This document shows positions 11,467-22,552 of a stretch of DNA of 64,000 nucleotides, in pieces. The stretch's first letter is position 1. Every line of letters starts with the position of its first letter. The DNA lies in the NCBI RefSeq assembly GCF_051106095.1, contig NC_135785.1, positions 226,355,045 through 226,419,044 of the forward strand, read 5' to 3'. The notes below the pieces were generated by a model. That model was not told where the DNA came from and did no database searches. It was given only the letters and a program-made list of their open reading frames with translations. The DNA comes from Pogona vitticeps (lineage: Eukaryota; Chordata; Lepidosauria; Squamata; Agamidae). The translations under genes and the position numbers were made by a program.

Positions 11467-12617
11467 TAGGGATCTTTACTAAAGAATTTTCAGTAATCTT
11501 TGTTTTCCAGAGCGAAGTATTTTCCAAAGCGAAATATTACAAGGTAAAGTATGCAATTGATACAGAAGAATATAATCCACTGCATAATGGACTAATTAAA
11601 GAACATGTTCATATCACTGGTACATAGCTTGGGGTGTCTCCTTGCCTCATCATTCCAGGCCTGTATTGTTTTCTAGATGATTGATTTTTACTCAATTTGG
11701 AATTAAGGCCAAGATTTCTAGGATTATCTCACCAGTCAATACAGGATCCTATTTAATACACTATGATCTATATTACTGTTCCCATCATGATAACATTTGT
11801 CACCTGGAGCACCGTATCCACCTTGCTATTTATTTATTTATACTTACAAATAAAAATGAAATCTGAATAACCCTACATATTTCTTTATTAGTACAGGCTT
11901 CACTTTAAAAAGCAGGCCATAATGAAAATAATTTCATTTGACCTTTCTTACATTTCTAAACATTTACCTTATCTGATCTCACCATTTGTATTTGAAAATA
12001 CAAAAACATAGTAAGTTGACCTGAACATGAGTAGTTGCTTGTCATAGATTTTTAAAAGTTCTTACAAATCTTTGTGCCACTTTATGTAATTGAAAAGCAT
12101 GTGATTTTCTATATGGGTATATCCAGAAAGATGTCACAGCCCATCAAGAATTCCCTGCGGTGTCTACCTACCTCACACAATTCAAACACAAGTCACATAA
12201 ATATATTTCGAGAATGCACAATGGGATATACAGTACCTGAAAATGTAACAGTTCAAATTATCCTGCCTAGTTATAGTAGTGTAACTCATATGGTGAAACT
12301 TTTGGAGCCGAACAACTTTAGTTTAAGAAATCACTGTAAACATTATCTGCTGCATACAGAATTGTGTGGCGCAATATGCAAATGATAGTGACTACTCTGG
12401 TTTCTTAACTTGGAGTAATCTGCCTTCAAAAGTTACATCATTTTATCTATGTGAGAGGATTTTGTCCAATATATGAAATGGTTCTTTACAGGTCACTTAT
12501 TTACTAACAAACAAAAATCAAGATGATCTATTCTGATTAGTACTCTGGCAACTTTTAGATAAAGGACTGAGATTTCCAACCACAATGTATCTATATTAAG
12601 CTACAAATATTAATTAG
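11467..12617. other. Unassigned DNA
   Basis: It includes one 103-codon open frame (12074-12385) with no recognisable domain and a composition like its surroundings, so I do not call it. No repeats recognised apart from the short match near 12505-12566. Confidence 0.4.
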
Positions 12618-12835
12618 CTGCAAATTGTCAAGTTGATTCCGATTCATGGTAAACTTTGAGACAGCTTTTCTAAGTAGAGTAGAAGCAGTTTACTATTCTT
12701 CAGGGGGCACTCTGGGATACAGCAGCTTGACCACAGCTACACAGGTTGGCTCTTCCAGAAGCACAGCTGGGAACTGAACTTCCAACCTCTAGCTTTGAAG
12801 CCAGATGACTAAACTACTGGGAAATCCATCCAGCT
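12618..12835 (-). mobile_element. tRNA-derived SINE
   Basis: On the minus strand the head reads TAGCTGGATGGATTTCCCAG and continues with a B-box-like region and the 'GTGCTTCTGGAAGAGCC' block. Its 3' tail is the reverse of GTCAAGTTGATTCCGATTCA. The copies at 40195-40424 (minus) and 57296-57750 (plus) have the same architecture. Confidence 0.65.
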
Positions 12836-13189
12836 AAAGGCACACGTATACATGTCCAATGAGTTCTTTATTGCTAAAGAGGAACACAGGGATTGCTTTG
12901 AAATCAACTGACTATCCCCATTCACAAATTAAAACATACTGATTATTATTAAGAAATGATATTGAAAATTATTTGGTGTATCACAACAGCACTTCTACAA
13001 AAAATAAGGCACAGTAATGTATTTATTTTAGTGCTAATCTACCACTATTGTTTGTTTGGAGGTCTAATGCAAAGTCTGTCTGGTAGAAAGCATATCAATA
13101 AAATCATCCTTCAAATTTATCCTCCCTCCATAAATGGTCCAAAAAACAAACAAAAACCCAACACCTGAAAGTCTTTATCTGCAAGTGCT
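12836..13189. other. Unassigned DNA
   Basis: No gene or repeat recognised. The AT-rich sequence ends where Bov-B-like coding sequence begins. Confidence 0.35.
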
Positions 13190-13665
13190 CAGAACAAAAA
13201 CAGATCATACATCAAAATAGGATAGTAATGGGTGCCTGGAATGCAAAGGTAGGAAATGAAGTGGAGACAAAAATCATTGGAGAATTTGGCCTAGGAGTCA
13301 GAAAGAGAGCAGGACAGCAACCCATACAATTCTGTGAAGTCAACAGCTTATTTATTACAAACATATGCTTCAGGCAATTGTACACATAGATGTCAACAGG
13401 TGGAGCACACAGATATCATAGACTATACACAATTAGAAGCAGAAGTTGGAGAAACTCAATTCTGCCTACAGAACGAACATCAAAAACTGATTTGGGTCAG
13501 CACAAACTATTGCCATTTAAAAATGCATTAAAACTGAAGAACATTAAAACAACCACAATGCCAAAGCAAAATTCAAACAACATTCCTGAAGCACTTAAAG
13601 GCCATGTAAAGAACATAACTGCACTATTAAACTCAACTGACTATGAACCCGAAGAACTATGAATT
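13190..13665 (+). mobile_element. Bov-B (RTE) LINE fragment, endonuclease region
   Basis: From about 13228 the plus strand reads M-G-A-WNAKVGNE, then GEFGLGVRKRAGQ and a Gln-Phe-Cys-Glu-Val-Asn-Ser segment. This corresponds to the 'DWNAKVG...GKFGLG...NEAGQRLIEFC' stretch of the Bov-B apurinic endonuclease domain. Later text (Val-Glu-His-Thr-Asp-Ile-Ile-Asp-Tyr) matches the family's 'Q-IDYI' box. In Bov-B this domain nicks the target before reverse transcription. Several frame changes and in-frame stops make this copy old and inactive. It is 5'-truncated and decays beyond about 13665. Confidence 0.75.
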
Positions 13666-14279
13666 GATATTACCGGGAAAGAGTGCAAAAGCATATTCTA
13701 GTAGTGAAAATGAAAGTCTGGAGGGATGTCTGTTGAAAGTTTTTAAATTGTTAATGACATATGAAGAAGAAAAGAAGAAAAAGAGAAAATAGAAAGTGAC
13801 TGGAAATTAGAATTCTGAATGCAATACTGCATGTAGGGATAAAGATACAACTGTAACAATCACTGCACAGAAACAGAAAAGAACAACAAACAGACAAAAA
13901 ACAAGGGAAGGGAAAAATCCAACATCTCACTTCCCAAGATCTAAGGAATCAATGGGAAATTTAAACTTAATTAGGGTGCTGAAAAATCAATAGGGGGGGA
14001 TATATTATTTGACTATAGTCAACCAACCAAACTGGTGCTCAAGGTTTTATAATGAAGATTTGTACATGGAATGAGAAATAGCTGTGTGTTCAAACTGAAG
14101 TCAGAAACAGAAGATGCGCTAGAAATCATACTGGAAATATGCTGGCTACTGTATTGTGCCTAAGAATTTCTGAAGAAAACATGTTTGTACTTTACATATT
14201 ACAGTATGAATACAGTATAAATACATACACATTTCAGTGTTGCTTATGTCTCTTTTTTTGGATCATATTTGATCTTTAG
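13666..14279. other. Unassigned DNA, possibly decayed Bov-B
   Basis: The region follows Bov-B endonuclease sequence and precedes the Tigger-like element at 14280. It may be further decayed LINE, but I could not align any motif. It is A-rich. Confidence 0.3.
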
Positions 14280-14716
14280 TACAGTGGTGCCTCGCATAGT
14301 AACGATAATCGGTGCAGCAAAAATCGCTGCAAAGCGATTTTGTCGCTATGTGATATTAAAAAGCCCATAGGAATGCATTGAAACCCCTTCAATGCGTTCC
14401 TATAGTATTCAGACTCAACTTTAAACAAAAATCCTCCATAGGGCGGCCATTTTCGCTGCCCAGTAAGCGAGGAATCCATCCCAGAAAACAGCGGGCAGCC
14501 ATTTTTTTTACCAGGCGGCCATTTTGGAACCACTGATCAGCTGTTAAAAAATCATCGTTTTGCGATGATCGGTGCATGAAACAGGGTACCGATCATCGCA
14601 AAGCGATTTTTCCCATTCAAAACATCGCAATGTGATCGCTTTTGCGATCGCAAAATCTTCATCACTATGCAATTTCTTCGTTAAATGGGGCGCCCGTTAA
14701 GTGAGGCATCACTGTA
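14280..14716. mobile_element. Palindromic Tigger-like MITE
   Basis: Begins TACAGTGGTGCCTCGCATAG and ends AAGTGAGGCATCACTGTA with flanking TA. The interior contains GGCGGCCATTTTCGCTGCC, also found in the copies at 17953 and 56559. No transposase. Confidence 0.78.
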
Positions 14717-14767
14717 TTTGTATACTCACTGTTGTTAGTTTTAATATTGTCTTTTAACGATGAAAAC

Positions 14768-15180
14768 CCGTGTAGGTGGGACTCATCAGTCATGAAAGGC
14801 AGCCCATCTAGGAAAAGGAAAACTCCGATTTCGAACCTCCACTGCCTTGTGACTATATCCATTGATGGAAAAAGGCTTCAGGTGTTAACCTCGAGGCAAA
14901 ATCCGGAGCCGGAGTCCCTGAGGCAGTTTGTGTTGTTCTGACAACTCCTGCGACATCACTGGAACCAGTTGTATTGGCTCTTGCCTTTCGATTGGACTAT
15001 TTCAGTGATGTGGAGAGGTGGGATTTGCTGCTTGGGTAACAGCCTATCCTCCATATTATTCTACCCAGGCTTCATGCTCTGGAGAGGACACTCCAGCTTG
15101 CATACAGCGTTGAAGTCCTCCATACAGAGCATGTTGCCACAGTCTCTCGAGATTGAAGGATGCCCACGATGATGAATGAT
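14768..15180. repeat. Unassigned 0.4-kb interspersed repeat, copy 1
   Basis: This block matches 15943-16322 closely in the same orientation. Shared words include GGAAAACTCCGATTTC, AACCTCGAGGCAAAATCCGG and TTGGCTCTTGCCTTTC. It ends with AGATTGAAGGATGCCCACGA and GATGATGAATGATG. I do not recognise the family; no terminal repeats or pol III boxes are obvious. Confidence 0.7.
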
Positions 15181-15240
15181 GAAAGGCCACCTTGGGTCCT
15201 ACTAAAGAGAAAATGAGCTAAAATATTGTAAATAAATAAA

Positions 15241-15568
15241 CAGAATCATAGAATAGTGAAGTTGAAAGGGGCCTATGAGGCCATTGAGGCCAACCCCCTG
15301 CTCTATGCAGGAATACAAATCAAAGGATATCTGCCAGGTGGCTGTCTAAGTTGGAGTGTTAGAGCACTCACCAACTCTTGAGATAACTGGTTCCACTGTT
15401 GTACTGCTCTAACAATTAGGAGGTTTTTTTCCTGGTTCTCAACCAAAGCTTCCTGTAACTTGAGCCCGTTGTTGCACGTCCTGCACTCTGGGATGATTGA
15501 GAACAGATCCTGCCCCTCCTCTGTATTACAACCTTTCAAGTAGTATTTGAAAAGTGTTATATCACCCC
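15241..15568 (-). mobile_element. CR1 LINE 3' end
   Basis: The plus strand starts with CAGAATCATAGAATAGTGAA, the reverse complement of the CR1 terminal 'ATTCTATGATTCTATG' repeat. It then has AGGCCAACCCCCTGC. On the minus strand, codons read Lys-Gly-Cys-Asn-Thr-Glu-Glu-Gly-Gln-Asp-Leu-Phe-Ser, resembling the last residues of CR1 ORF2. The copy is severely 5'-truncated, as most CR1 copies are. Confidence 0.75.
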
Positions 15569-15593
15569 TTAATCAATCAATTGATCAGGCAAT

Positions 15594-15822
15594 GGGGGTG
15601 GGGCCTAGGGGTGGGACTTCCTGCTGTAAAAGAGCGTGTCCCAGGACCCTGGACTCTTTTCCCTAGGAAGCTGGGCTGAGGGCGAAGGCCAGGTCTGTTT
15701 GCATGGATGCCATGCTGAGTTTTTTTTTTTCCTGGGCTTTCTTTTTGTCTCCTGAGCACATGGCCTGGGGGTGGGGCCTAGGGGTGGGACTTCCTGAATT
15801 AAAAGAGCGTGTCCCAGGAGCG
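15594..15822. repeat. Pair of 57-bp direct repeats
   Basis: GGTGGGGCCTAGGGGTGGGA followed by CTTCCTG and, after a short variable part, AAAAGAGCGTGTCCCAGGA occurs at 15594-15651 and again at 15766-15822. About 115 bp lie between them, including a poly-T run at 15721-15730. Family unknown; possibly a fragment of a GC-richer element. Confidence 0.6.
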
Positions 15823-15942
15823 TGTTCTCAAATTTTATATCTGCCTTAATATGGTAAATAGGAAAGCCAATTAGATTTGCATAAGCCAGGGAGTCAGGAA
15901 AGTTTTAAGGATCAGATCATACTTTTGCACTATTAAAGAGCA

Positions 15943-16322
15943 GGCCGGGTAGGTAGGGCTCGTCAGCCATGGAAGGCTGCCCATCTCGGAGAAGGAAAAC
16001 TCCGATTTCAAACCTCCACTGCCTTGTGGCTATATCCACCGATGGAAAAGGCTTCAGGAGTTAACCTCGAGGCAAAATCCGGAGCTGGAGTCCCGAAGGC
16101 AGCTTGTGTCGTTCTGCCAACTCCTGCGACGTTGCTGGAACCAGTCGTATTGGCTCTTGCCTTTCCATTGGACCATTTCAGCAACGTGGAGAGGGGGGAT
16201 TTGCTGCTTGGGTAACAGCCTATCCTCCATATTACCTTACCTGGGCTTCATGCTCTGGAGAGGACACTCCTCGATTCAGAGCATGTTACCATAGTCTCTC
16301 GAGACTGAAGGATGCCTATGAT
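15943..16322. repeat. Unassigned 0.4-kb interspersed repeat, copy 2
   Basis: Second copy of the 14768-15180 repeat, same orientation. It lacks about 25 bp near its 3' end relative to copy 1 but keeps CATGCTCTGGAGAGGACACT and the terminal GACTGAAGGATGCC. The two copies flank the CR1 tail and the 57-bp direct repeats. Confidence 0.7.
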
Positions 16323-16339
16323 GATCAGGCAAGCAAGCA

Positions 16340-17032
16340 AGCAATCCAATCTTTGAATATGTGGCTCATGGAAAGTTATGGACCACTCCATCTGCTAATC
16401 TTGATGCACAATCTGTAAGAGGCTACTGCTAAAACAGAATATGAAGAAACAGAATAGTTCCCAATTGGCAAAGGGTCATGATATTTTACAGTAACAAAGG
16501 CTGCATTTTATCACCTTATCTGTTCAATCTACAGAATATACAAATGAAAACAGATTCAGATGAAACAGAATGAAAACTGGTTGAAACACCAATGATTTAA
16601 AATATGCATATTATACCATATTACTGCTGGAAAACTGCAATTACCTAAGTTAAAGAAGGAAGTGCAAAAGCATGATTACAGCTGAACATCAAGGAAATGA
16701 AAACAAAGAGCGTAGAAAAAACAAATTAAATACCAACAATGAAGATATTGAAGTTATTAAGGATTTTCTATACCCCGGTCCTATCAACAATCCAGAGACT
16801 TTAGCCAAAAAACTGTAGAGAGATTTGGCATAACAGTCATGATGAGAAAAGATCCTGAAGTGTAAAGGAAGTGGACACCAAGGCCAACATCATCCCTACT
16901 ATGGTATTCCCAATTACTACATACAGATGTGAAAGCTGGACAATGAAGAAAGCCCACAGGAAACAAACCTGAAATATCCAAAATATGGTGGGAGGTGAAT
17001 ATTTTATCGATATGTATCATGCACAAAACCAT
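16340..17032 (+). mobile_element. Bov-B (RTE) LINE fragment, reverse transcriptase region
   Basis: In changing frames the plus strand follows the Bov-B palm-to-thumb order. A degenerate 'KGCILSPYLFNLY' segment (GGCTGCATTTTATCACCTTA), a degenerate 'LRYADDT' area, and a Gly-Phe-Ser-Ile-Pro-Arg-Ser stretch stand where Bov-B has 'FIFLGS'. Text resembling 'VFPVVMYGCESWT' (ACAGATGTGAAAGCTGGACA) comes last. The catalytic Asp pair is not preserved. Old, inactive, frameshifted several times, truncated at both ends. Confidence 0.65.
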
Positions 17033-17034
17033 GT

Positions 17035-17133
17035 AAGTGGGTTTTAGTCCACATTTTTCAAAATCAAATTGATTTAAACCACAATTGATTTTTTTTTTAA
17101 ATCATTTTTAAAAAAATCATAGCCACCCTAGTT
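17035..17133. mobile_element. hAT-like MITE fragment
   Basis: The AT-rich text AAATCAAATTGATTTAAACC and the end ATCATAGCCACCCTAG resemble the complete element at 40518-40678, which ends ATCCATCCTG. Only part is preserved and no target duplication could be assigned. Confidence 0.45.
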
Positions 17134-17952
17134 CTAGATCAAATTAAAATTAAACTCTCACTAGAAGTTAAAACGATTGAGTACTGTATTCTGGACATAC
17201 AGCATATCACAGAAGTGAGTACACCCCACTCACATTTCATACATATTTTAGTATATCTTTTCATGTAACAACACTGAAGAAATGACACTTGGCTACTATG
17301 TAAAGGAATGAGTATACAACTTGTATAACAGTGTAAATGTGCTGTTCCCTTAAAATAACGCAACACACAGCCATTAATGTCATTTTGAGATGGATCAATT
17401 CAATAGAGAAAGCCAAAATATTCAGTTTGCAAGATCTGAATAGCACTCTTAATTATAGGGCCTTTTGGAAATAATTAATTCATAGGATCAATTCAATTCA
17501 GAATCAACTTGATGGCACTTAACAACCACCAGTTCTATATAAATGCATACATATGGTCTGCATCCAATGTCATAAGCTACGCATAGCTCTAGTAACTGCA
17601 TTTTCAGAAGTAACACATGGGTCATACGCAATATAGTTCTCAGTAAATAGTTTTGCAAGCTTTTCCAAAAATCGTTCTGCAACCTCTTGTAAAACTGCTC
17701 AGGTGTCTGTGCAACAATTTAATCTACTGCAACTACATGACTGGGGATTTTCTTCTGACATTACACTGGACTTGGATAATTATCTTATTTGACCAATAAA
17801 GAATCAACCTAGGGACAAATGGTTCATCCAGCCTGGTGTTGCTGTTCCTAAAGACATACTGCTGCTCTTATGCAATGGGCATTCATTTCAAGGGGAAGAG
17901 AGCTACCCTCCATTACTAAAGTACTACAGTAACTGAGAGACAATTTTAGCAG
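17134..17952. other. Unassigned DNA with one SINE tail fragment
   Basis: Around 17494-17527 the words CAGAATCAACTTGATGGCAC and TTAACAACCA match the tail of the tRNA-derived SINEs in this window. The remainder shows no gene or recognisable repeat. Confidence 0.4.
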
Positions 17953-18235
17953 TACAGTGGTGCCCCGCATAGCGACGATAATCCGTTCCAAAAAAATCCG
18001 CTATACAGATTCGTCGCTATGCGGGACTAAAAACCCCATAGGAACGCATTAAAACGCGTTTAATGCGTTCCTATGGGGAAAAAACTCACCTTTAAGCGAA
18101 AATCGTCCATCCAGCCACCATTTTCGGTGCCTCTAAAGCGAGGCAACACAGCGGGCGGCCATTTTGGAACCCCTGATCAGCTGTGCTTTGGTGCATTCTC
18201 TCTCTCTCTCACTCGTTAAGCGAGGCACCACTGTA
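17953..18235. mobile_element. Palindromic Tigger-like MITE (short form)
   Basis: Begins TACAGTGGTGCCCCGCATAG and ends AGCGAGGCACCACTGTA. The left half follows the 14280 and 56559 copies, but the right half is shortened and carries a (CT)n run just before the end. It is a deletion derivative. Confidence 0.75.
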
Positions 18236-18239
18236 CATG

Positions 18240-18918
18240 TGTGAATGAGAGATAGAGAAAAAGGAGAGAATAGGGAGTGAGCTGTCCCCTCCACAAAAGA
18301 TATACATGCGAGATGGGATAGATAAAAATGGCGAGGCTTTGGAAGGAGAAAAGAATGTAGAAGAAATAGGAAAGAGAGAATTGAAGGAGATAAAAGAGAA
18401 GATCAAGGTTTGTTTAGTGGAGGAGAAAGAGGGAGAAAAAGGGAAGGAGTCTGGGAGGAGGATATACAAGATGAGAAGGGGAGGAGAGAATTCAGAATTG
18501 TGACAACGGGAGAAAGGAAAGAGGGGAGTGTGAAAGGAGATAAGGAGAGTGACAAGGAATATGATAGGATGAGAGAAGTTTACTGGAGGACTTTCCCAAT
18601 TTAAAGATGGGAGGACTGTTACCTAATCCAGACAATACTAACCTGAAAGACACCCCACTAGATCCCTTGGAATGGACAGTGTTAGTGTACCCAAGAGGAC
18701 AGGGTCGCTGGAAGAAGGTGGTCCAACCAGATTCCTCATTCAATCACCCACCTCTGGAAGGCGACTGGGCCAGACATCCCCGTTGTGGAACCATTTGTGT
18801 AGTGAGGAGCACCCCGTGCGAAAACCAACCAATCACGAGCATTTTGGGCCAGCCCCTTCTTAAATCACACCAATGCAAAAACAGAACTATTGACACCTTG
18901 TTATGGAACATTAGATAA
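18240..18918 (+). other. Unassigned coding-like segment, decayed
   Basis: The first part is strikingly purine-rich and reads as Lys/Glu-rich protein (about 18306-18590). The last part is an open frame (18607-18918) of mixed composition, with Trp-Thr-Val-Leu-Val-Tyr-Pro-Arg-Gly-Gln-Gly-Arg-Trp and Gly-Asp-Trp-Ala-Arg-His-Pro-Arg-Cys-Gly. This looks more like real protein than the surrounding sequence does. I recognise no family. It may be the remains of a mobile element gene or a host gene copy. Confidence 0.35.
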
Positions 18919-18920
18919 TA

Positions 18921-21289
18921 TCAGTTTATTGGAACCTGTTGAAGTAATTGTTGATTCACCAAATGTGCAGAGTAATAAAAATGTTAATGTTCATAAAGAG
19001 TCTCCTCTGTTATTTCCCGCCAAAAGAGGAACTGCATCCAATTTATAACGAACCTAATCACAACATGGTACTATTTTTGTTCATCATAAACAACAATGAT
19101 AAAGGCAAAGCTCATAGAAACAGAAACAAATTATGCAGGAAACAATGTAAAAGTACTTCTTTAGATTTTAAATAAGGAAAATAATGAAAATATATAAATC
19201 TACTATAATAGATTTTTACAACAGTGAATTATAGTTTAATGAAATATGTGTGCACTGTGCCTTGGATTTATTTTTTGGTGTGATAAGAGGAAACAAATCA
19301 GAGAAAGGAAGCTGCCCACTGCTAAACAGCTTGATAAATATATGTCTGATATTTGTCTAGCTTCTGTTATTGGAAGCACTCAAATAAATACCAACAAGCA
19401 GCTCGTAGTAGGCCAGGCACTAGATTAGGGATACTAGACTAGATTAGAAAAATGTAGACCAACCAGTAACAGGTTTGGAGGAAAGCACTGAAAATAACAC
19501 AAGGCATGGAAAATGTTTAAAGAACTCTATTGCTTTGACAAAAAAAAAAAAAAAAAAGGACGAAGAAGGGAAACAGCAACACTGTTTAAGGACCAGAAAG
19601 GCATGTCACACAGAATAGCCTTATATTCCTATTCAGGCATTACTTGCATGGTCTGTGTGTTTTTGTTTTCTTTTGCTTTGCAACACAAAGTGACTAGCTC
19701 CTGTCCTCCCTGCTGCTACTTTTTCTGTGGCAAGAGCAACAAGAGGTTCCTGCTTGCACTGAGAGGCCACATGTGTAGGGACACCTTCTCTGCAGACATG
19801 TTACTCTTCTGGCATAAATTGCAGTTAGGATGAATATCCTAACTGCAAGAACAACTTGACCATGGAGCATTTATCTACAGAGTGACATCTTCCTTACCTG
19901 TAATTTTAAAACCAAACACCCCTCTAGCCAATTGTCTACCGGAGCTGTTTTAGCTCTGTATTTCTCCATTAAACTGAATGTGAAACTAGCGATGGTATTG
20001 CTAAAACTATTAATTGTATGGCTGAAATCCAGCAGTAAGCTATGACTAGAGAAGGCGGAATCAATGTAACTTACGGAAGAGTTCACTCACCAAATCCTCA
20101 CTGATTCGGTAGGCCTACACTAATTGCAGTTTCAGCAAATGTTTCTAAGAGAGCTGAAGTCTACAATGTCCATAGTGATGTAACTGAAAATAAATAGTAT
20201 ATATTTAATATTCTAAGGATGAATACCTTTTCCTACAGGTCTCTCATATGCCACAGAATCTCTTCTATTTCTGTCCCATGTAAATTAATTATATTTATGA
20301 AGAACATTAACTATGTAAGTACTGTACTTTAAAATGATAAACATGCTTTAAATTCTTATCTTATCCATCTTCCAAACAATCCTGCTATTCTTGTTTGAAT
20401 GTCACAAAAATATATGCTGCTGGGGAATTTTACCTCAATCAGGTGCAGTCAGGGCCATGTCTCACACAACTGTTTACTTGTAGGAGCTCAGGATATAATT
20501 TTACACATGCTTGTGTGCTGTTATATAAAAATTATGAAGTTTCTATTTTGCCAGGTGTACACATATATGAAATAAAAACTATTCAGAATTGGAGGAGAGA
20601 ATACATCTATATAGGAATGGAAACCTCTGACAGAAAAATCACAAAGTTTAGTACTAGCTATACCTGAGTTCAGGTCTACTTGAACTATTCAGAATCCAAT
20701 GTCCCTCAGTAAGAACAGCCATCATCTATATTTCCAGCAGATGCTACACTCTCTAGAATGCCATGAGTGCATGGTGCTCATTTAAATGTTTGGCATATTC
20801 TCAAACTATATTGATTCCATTCCCCCCCCCCCCGAAAAGCACTATCCCAGTGCTTTCTCTGCACAGTCATGAACAACATCTGAGACAGAGCAGGGTGTCT
20901 GTGTGTCAGAGAGAATGAAAATGGAAATGTATGTTAACAGGGACCCATTTGCTTTTCATTATGGTCACCATCAACTACTGCCATAAGCTACTGAATTCTG
21001 GGACATTAGTCCAAAATGGTTTCTTACTCTTAAAAGTTATTACCACATAAATATGACCCATGACAGAAAGAAAAGGACATGAAGTTGCATATGCAGATAT
21101 TTGGTATTTGGTATTTAATTGTTAACTGGAAAGTACATGCATAACCTGTTAGACAAATAATGTCATCTAGGTATATCTCTACATGTCTCTTCTCCACCAT
21201 ATTCTTAAGAGGTAATAGGTGGTGATCAGAGGAAAACAATTCTTCTGAGCAATGATATCTCATTTGAAGAATGGATTCCTCAAGGGGGC
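18921..21289. other. Unassigned DNA
   Basis: It contains a poly-A run at about 19541-19558 and a poly-C run at about 20823-20833. The stretch near 20083-20120 resembles 22803-22861. I see no gene and no complete repeat. Confidence 0.4.
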
Positions 21290-21485
21290 TTGCCTAAGAC
21301 CTACTCTGATGTAATTCTAGAAGCTTCTGTTTTCTTAGGCCCTTTAATTTTATATGTTTCATCTTAAGTGGCTTTGTTCTGTGTTGCTTTTAATGACTTT
21401 ATTGTTTTAGTGACATTTGTTGCATTTTAATTTGTATGCTTTTGTTTTATTATGTTTTGAAATTGTATAACCAGTTGCTGGAGAC
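21290..21485 (+). mobile_element. L2-type LINE 3' UTR fragment
   Basis: T-rich text with TTTGTTCTGTGTTGCTTTTA, TTTATTGTTTTAGTGAC and TTTTGAAATTGTATAA follows the pattern of the L2 3' UTRs at 39871-40190 and 59480-59810. No coding part is preserved. Moderately supported. Confidence 0.4.
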
Positions 21486-21490
21486 TATTG

Positions 21491-21829
21491 TAAAGGTAAA
21501 GGTTCCCCTTGACAATTTTTGTCCAGTCGTGTTCGACTCTAGGGGGCGGTGCTCATCCCTGTTTCCAAGCCACAGAGCCAGTGTTTTGTCCGAAGACAAT
21601 CTTCCATGGTCACATGGATAGTGCGACTTAGACACGGAACGCTGTTACCTTCCCACCGAGGTGGTCCCTATTTATCTACTTATTTCCATGCTTTCGAACC
21701 GCTAGGTTGATGGGAGCTGGGACAAGCGACGGGCGCTCACTCCGTAGCGTGGATTCAAACTTACAGCTGCAGATCTACAGATCTTACAGCACAGAGGCTT
21801 CTGCGGTTTAACCTGCAGCGCCACCACGT
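21491..21829 (-). mobile_element. Sauria-type SINE
   Basis: On the minus strand the head is GACGTGGTGGCGCTGCAGGT, followed by TAAACCGCAGAAGCCTCTGT (A-box region) and AGTTTGAATCCACGC (B box), as in squamate tRNA-derived Sauria SINEs. Then come CCCAGCTCCCATCAACCTAG and CGGTTCGAAAGCATGG. The 3' tail (rightmost on this strand, leftmost in the window) is CCTAGAGTCGAACACGACTG then GACAAAAATTGTCAAGGGG, a tail shared with Bov-B LINEs. It is nearly full length and fairly well preserved. It also supports a squamate host. Confidence 0.88.
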
Positions 21830-22287
21830 CCTTGCAGTGCCACCACGACTCATCCCTAACTCAAAGGATATGGATTGGGATCTGTCTACATCACTTAAAA
21901 GTTTTGATAACATTTGATGCACATGACCAAACTCTTTAAAAAGTAAACCAGTTAACATTTTTTAAAATGCTAAGGATCATAATTCCTTTGCCTTTGTTAT
22001 TTAAGTAATTGATCAACTGTTTCTTCATCATGACCCTTCAGTGACTATCACTTTTCATAACAGCACTGCAACAGCAACAGTCACAACAAAAGGTTTTCTA
22101 TTAGATAAAAATAGTGAACAGGGCATCTCTTTTAAATAAGGATGTGACTTAAAATAAGGACATGACTAAATAATGAACAGTAGCATTATCTAGGATTCTT
22201 CAGCCCATTCATTAACCATCTGGGAAAATATCAAAGAAGAAATGTGAATTGGTGAGGAATTACTTGTTAATGTCCACAATGAAGTAT
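21830..22287. other. Unassigned DNA
   Basis: Just after the SINE, GTGCCACCACGACTCATCCC partly repeats its head. The rest holds no gene or recognised repeat. Confidence 0.4.
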
Positions 22288-22552
22288 TACAGTGGACCCT
22301 TGACTTACAGACGGCTTGACTTACAGACTTTTTGAGTTACAGACTTCTCTGGCCGCAAAATTTAGGTTTGACTTGCAGACTGAGATTTGACTTACAGACC
22401 AGAAAAAAACCAAAATGGAACAAAAACGGCCTGTTACGGGATTAATCGGTTTTCAATGCACTGTAGGTCAATGGAGACTTGACTTACAGACTTTTTGACT
22501 TGAGAACCGCCTTCCAATACGGATTAAGTTCTCAAGTCAAGACCCCACTGTA
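22288..22552. mobile_element. Tigger-like MITE, 265 bp
   Basis: Begins TACAGTGGACCCTTGACTTA and ends CAAGTCAAGACCCCACTGTA; TA borders both ends. Several internal 'GACTTACAGAC' words recur. The element at 34011-34275 is the same subfamily in reverse orientation and equal in length. Confidence 0.85.

Noticed and set aside
11189-11527. Several overlapping frames encoding Met-Tyr-Val-Cys or Thr-Tyr-Ile-His repeats
   Set aside because: They are translations of the (TACA)n microsatellite on both strands, not a repeat protein.
12074-12385. 103-codon open frame
   Set aside because: No recognisable motif, AT-rich background composition, and no splice or promoter context.
18181-18240. (CT)n run as a promoter element
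   Set aside because: It lies inside the end of a Tigger-like MITE and is a local microsatellite.
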